Source: Roseovarius sp. UBA6167 (lineage in GTDB: Bacteria; Pseudomonadota; Alphaproteobacteria; Rhodobacterales; Rhodobacteraceae). From it: 11,835 nucleotides of DNA. The notes under the pieces were generated by a model. It had not been told where the DNA came from and ran no database searches. It was given only the letters and a program-made list of their open reading frames with translations. The stretch is taken from the NCBI GenBank assembly GCA_002428225.1, contig DIUD01000018.1, positions 12,122-23,956 on the forward strand, written 5' to 3'. Positions 11,167-11,835 of the stretch are shown piece by piece (the first letter of the stretch is position 1; each line of letters starts with the position of its first letter). The translations under genes were made by a program, and so were the position numbers.

Positions 11167-11835
11167 CTAGCGCCCCGGACGGGTGGAGGAAAGCGGAGAT
11201 GGCGCAATATCGCCGCCCGGCTGCGCCTTGCCATTGGACGACCGGGCGTGTCCGGTCTCTTTGGCGGGGGCGGTGATGGCGGGATCTTCAAGGAGGCGCT
11301 GCAGATATGCCCCATAGTCATTCTTGCCGAACAACGCGGCCCGCGCCCCGAGGCAGCCGGCGTCGATCCAGCCCTTGACATAAGCGATCTCGTCCGGGCT
11401 GCCGGTCTGCTGGCCCTGGCGGTTTTCCAGCGTGCGCACGAAATTGCCCGCATCCAGCAGCGAGCCATGGGTGCCGGTGTCGAGCCAGGCATAGCCGCGG
11501 CCCATCAGCTTCACGTCCAGCGTGCCCTCGTGCAGATACATCTCCAGAAGCGTCGTGATTTCCAGCTCACCACGCTCCGAGGGCCGCACCTGCCGCGCCC
11601 GTTCCGGCGCGCGATCGTCGAGGAAATAGAGCCCCGTCACCGCGTAGTGCGAGGGCGGCACGGCGGGTTTCTCGATGATCGCGGTCGCGCGGCCGCCGGC
11701 GTCGAAATCGACCACGCCGTATCGCTCGGGATCGGCGACCCGGTAGCCGAATACGGTTCCGCCCCCGGGCCGCGCATCGGCTTCGCGCAGCAGGTCGGGC
11801 AGGCCATGCCCGTAGAAGATGTTGTCGCCCAGCAC
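11167..11835 (-). CDS. rfbA: glucose-1-phosphate thymidylyltransferase, 5' part outside window
   Basis: The visible 222 codons are the C-terminal three quarters of RmlA/RfbA, which makes dTDP-glucose from glucose-1-phosphate and dTTP, the first step to dTDP-L-rhamnose for surface polysaccharides. Visible marks are LGDNIFYGHGL at the window edge (Asp ligates Mg2+), ERYGVV, IEKP, YAVTGLYF, RGELEIT, GRGYAWLDTGTH (second Mg2+ Asp) and KNDYGAYL near the normal end. The frame is open to base 11835, and about 105 N-terminal residues must lie beyond it. The leftmost codon is GTG for Val of VLGDN and is not a start. The last roughly 30 residues (after QRLLEDP) are a polar, proline-rich extension that many RfbA proteins lack. 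gpmI follows 29 bases downstream. Other rhamnose genes are probably upstream, outside the window. Confidence 0.92.
   Translation of the reverse strand: MLGDNIFYGHGLPDLLREADARPGGGTVFGYRVADPERYGVVDFDAGGRATAIIEKPAVPPSHYAVTGLYFLDDRAPERARQVRPSERGELEITTLLEMYLHEGTLDVKLMGRGYAWLDTGTHGSLLDAGNFVRTLENRQGQQTGSPDEIAYVKGWIDAGCLGARAALFGKNDYGAYLQRLLEDPAITAPAKETGHARSSNGKAQPGGDIAPSPLSSTRPGR

Noticed and set aside
10056..11492. Minus-strand open frame spanning gpmI and the end of rfbA in another frame
   Set aside because: It overlaps two well-supported genes on the same strand and its translation is Arg/Ala-rich without motifs.

Overview
The window is GC-rich alphaproteobacterial chromosome, most likely from the Rhodobacteraceae (roseobacter group). 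The evidence is the FYDLN-acid protein lying directly upstream of a tRNA-Ala, an FCD-type GntR regulator, the gpmI - S41 peptidase neighbourhood, and GC-rich intergenic palindromes flanked by an AATAT box. Codon third positions are strongly G/C, so many long antisense frames are open by chance. They have been ignored. No CRISPR array, transposase or phage gene was seen.

Layout, left to right. (1) 1-432, minus strand: the 5' end of a tRNA-Ala running off the left edge, a terminator hairpin, and the FYDLN-acid protein. (2) 545-1915, plus strand: a YgjP/SprT-like zinc metallopeptidase and a GntR/FCD regulator with a perfect palindrome just upstream of its ribosome binding site. (3) 1929-3916, minus strand: a GlcD-like FAD-linked 2-hydroxyacid dehydrogenase, convergent with the regulator, and a small YccU-like CoA-binding protein. 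Upstream of the latter is a leader-like segment ending in a good intrinsic terminator. (4) 3917-4360: a 444-base gap with that terminator, a 22-bp direct repeat and two hairpins. (5) 4361-7063, plus strand: a complete P2-type cation-transporting ATPase. (6) 7064-7930, plus strand: a decayed remnant that I read as the C-terminal end of bchP (geranylgeranyl reductase of bacteriochlorophyll synthesis), joined by an ATGA overlap to an intact idi. (7) 8086-11835, minus strand, transcribed right to left: rfbA (5' end outside the window), gpmI, a 66-codon ORF with a signal peptide, and a CtpA-type S41 peptidase.

The most interesting point is the bchP remnant next to idi. These two genes are neighbours in the photosynthesis gene clusters of purple alphaproteobacteria. 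A broken bchP beside an intact idi suggests that this lineage once carried a photosynthesis cluster here, lost it, and kept idi. A second apparent gene loss lies between gpmI and ctpA. Many relatives have an EnvC-type M23 peptidase gene there, but here only a signal-peptide-like start remains, coupled to both neighbours by 4-nt ATGA overlaps. The third item is the terminator-ended structured leader candidate before the CoA-binding protein gene, which may be an attenuator or a small RNA. Family assignments rest on motif recognition by eye, without database searches.
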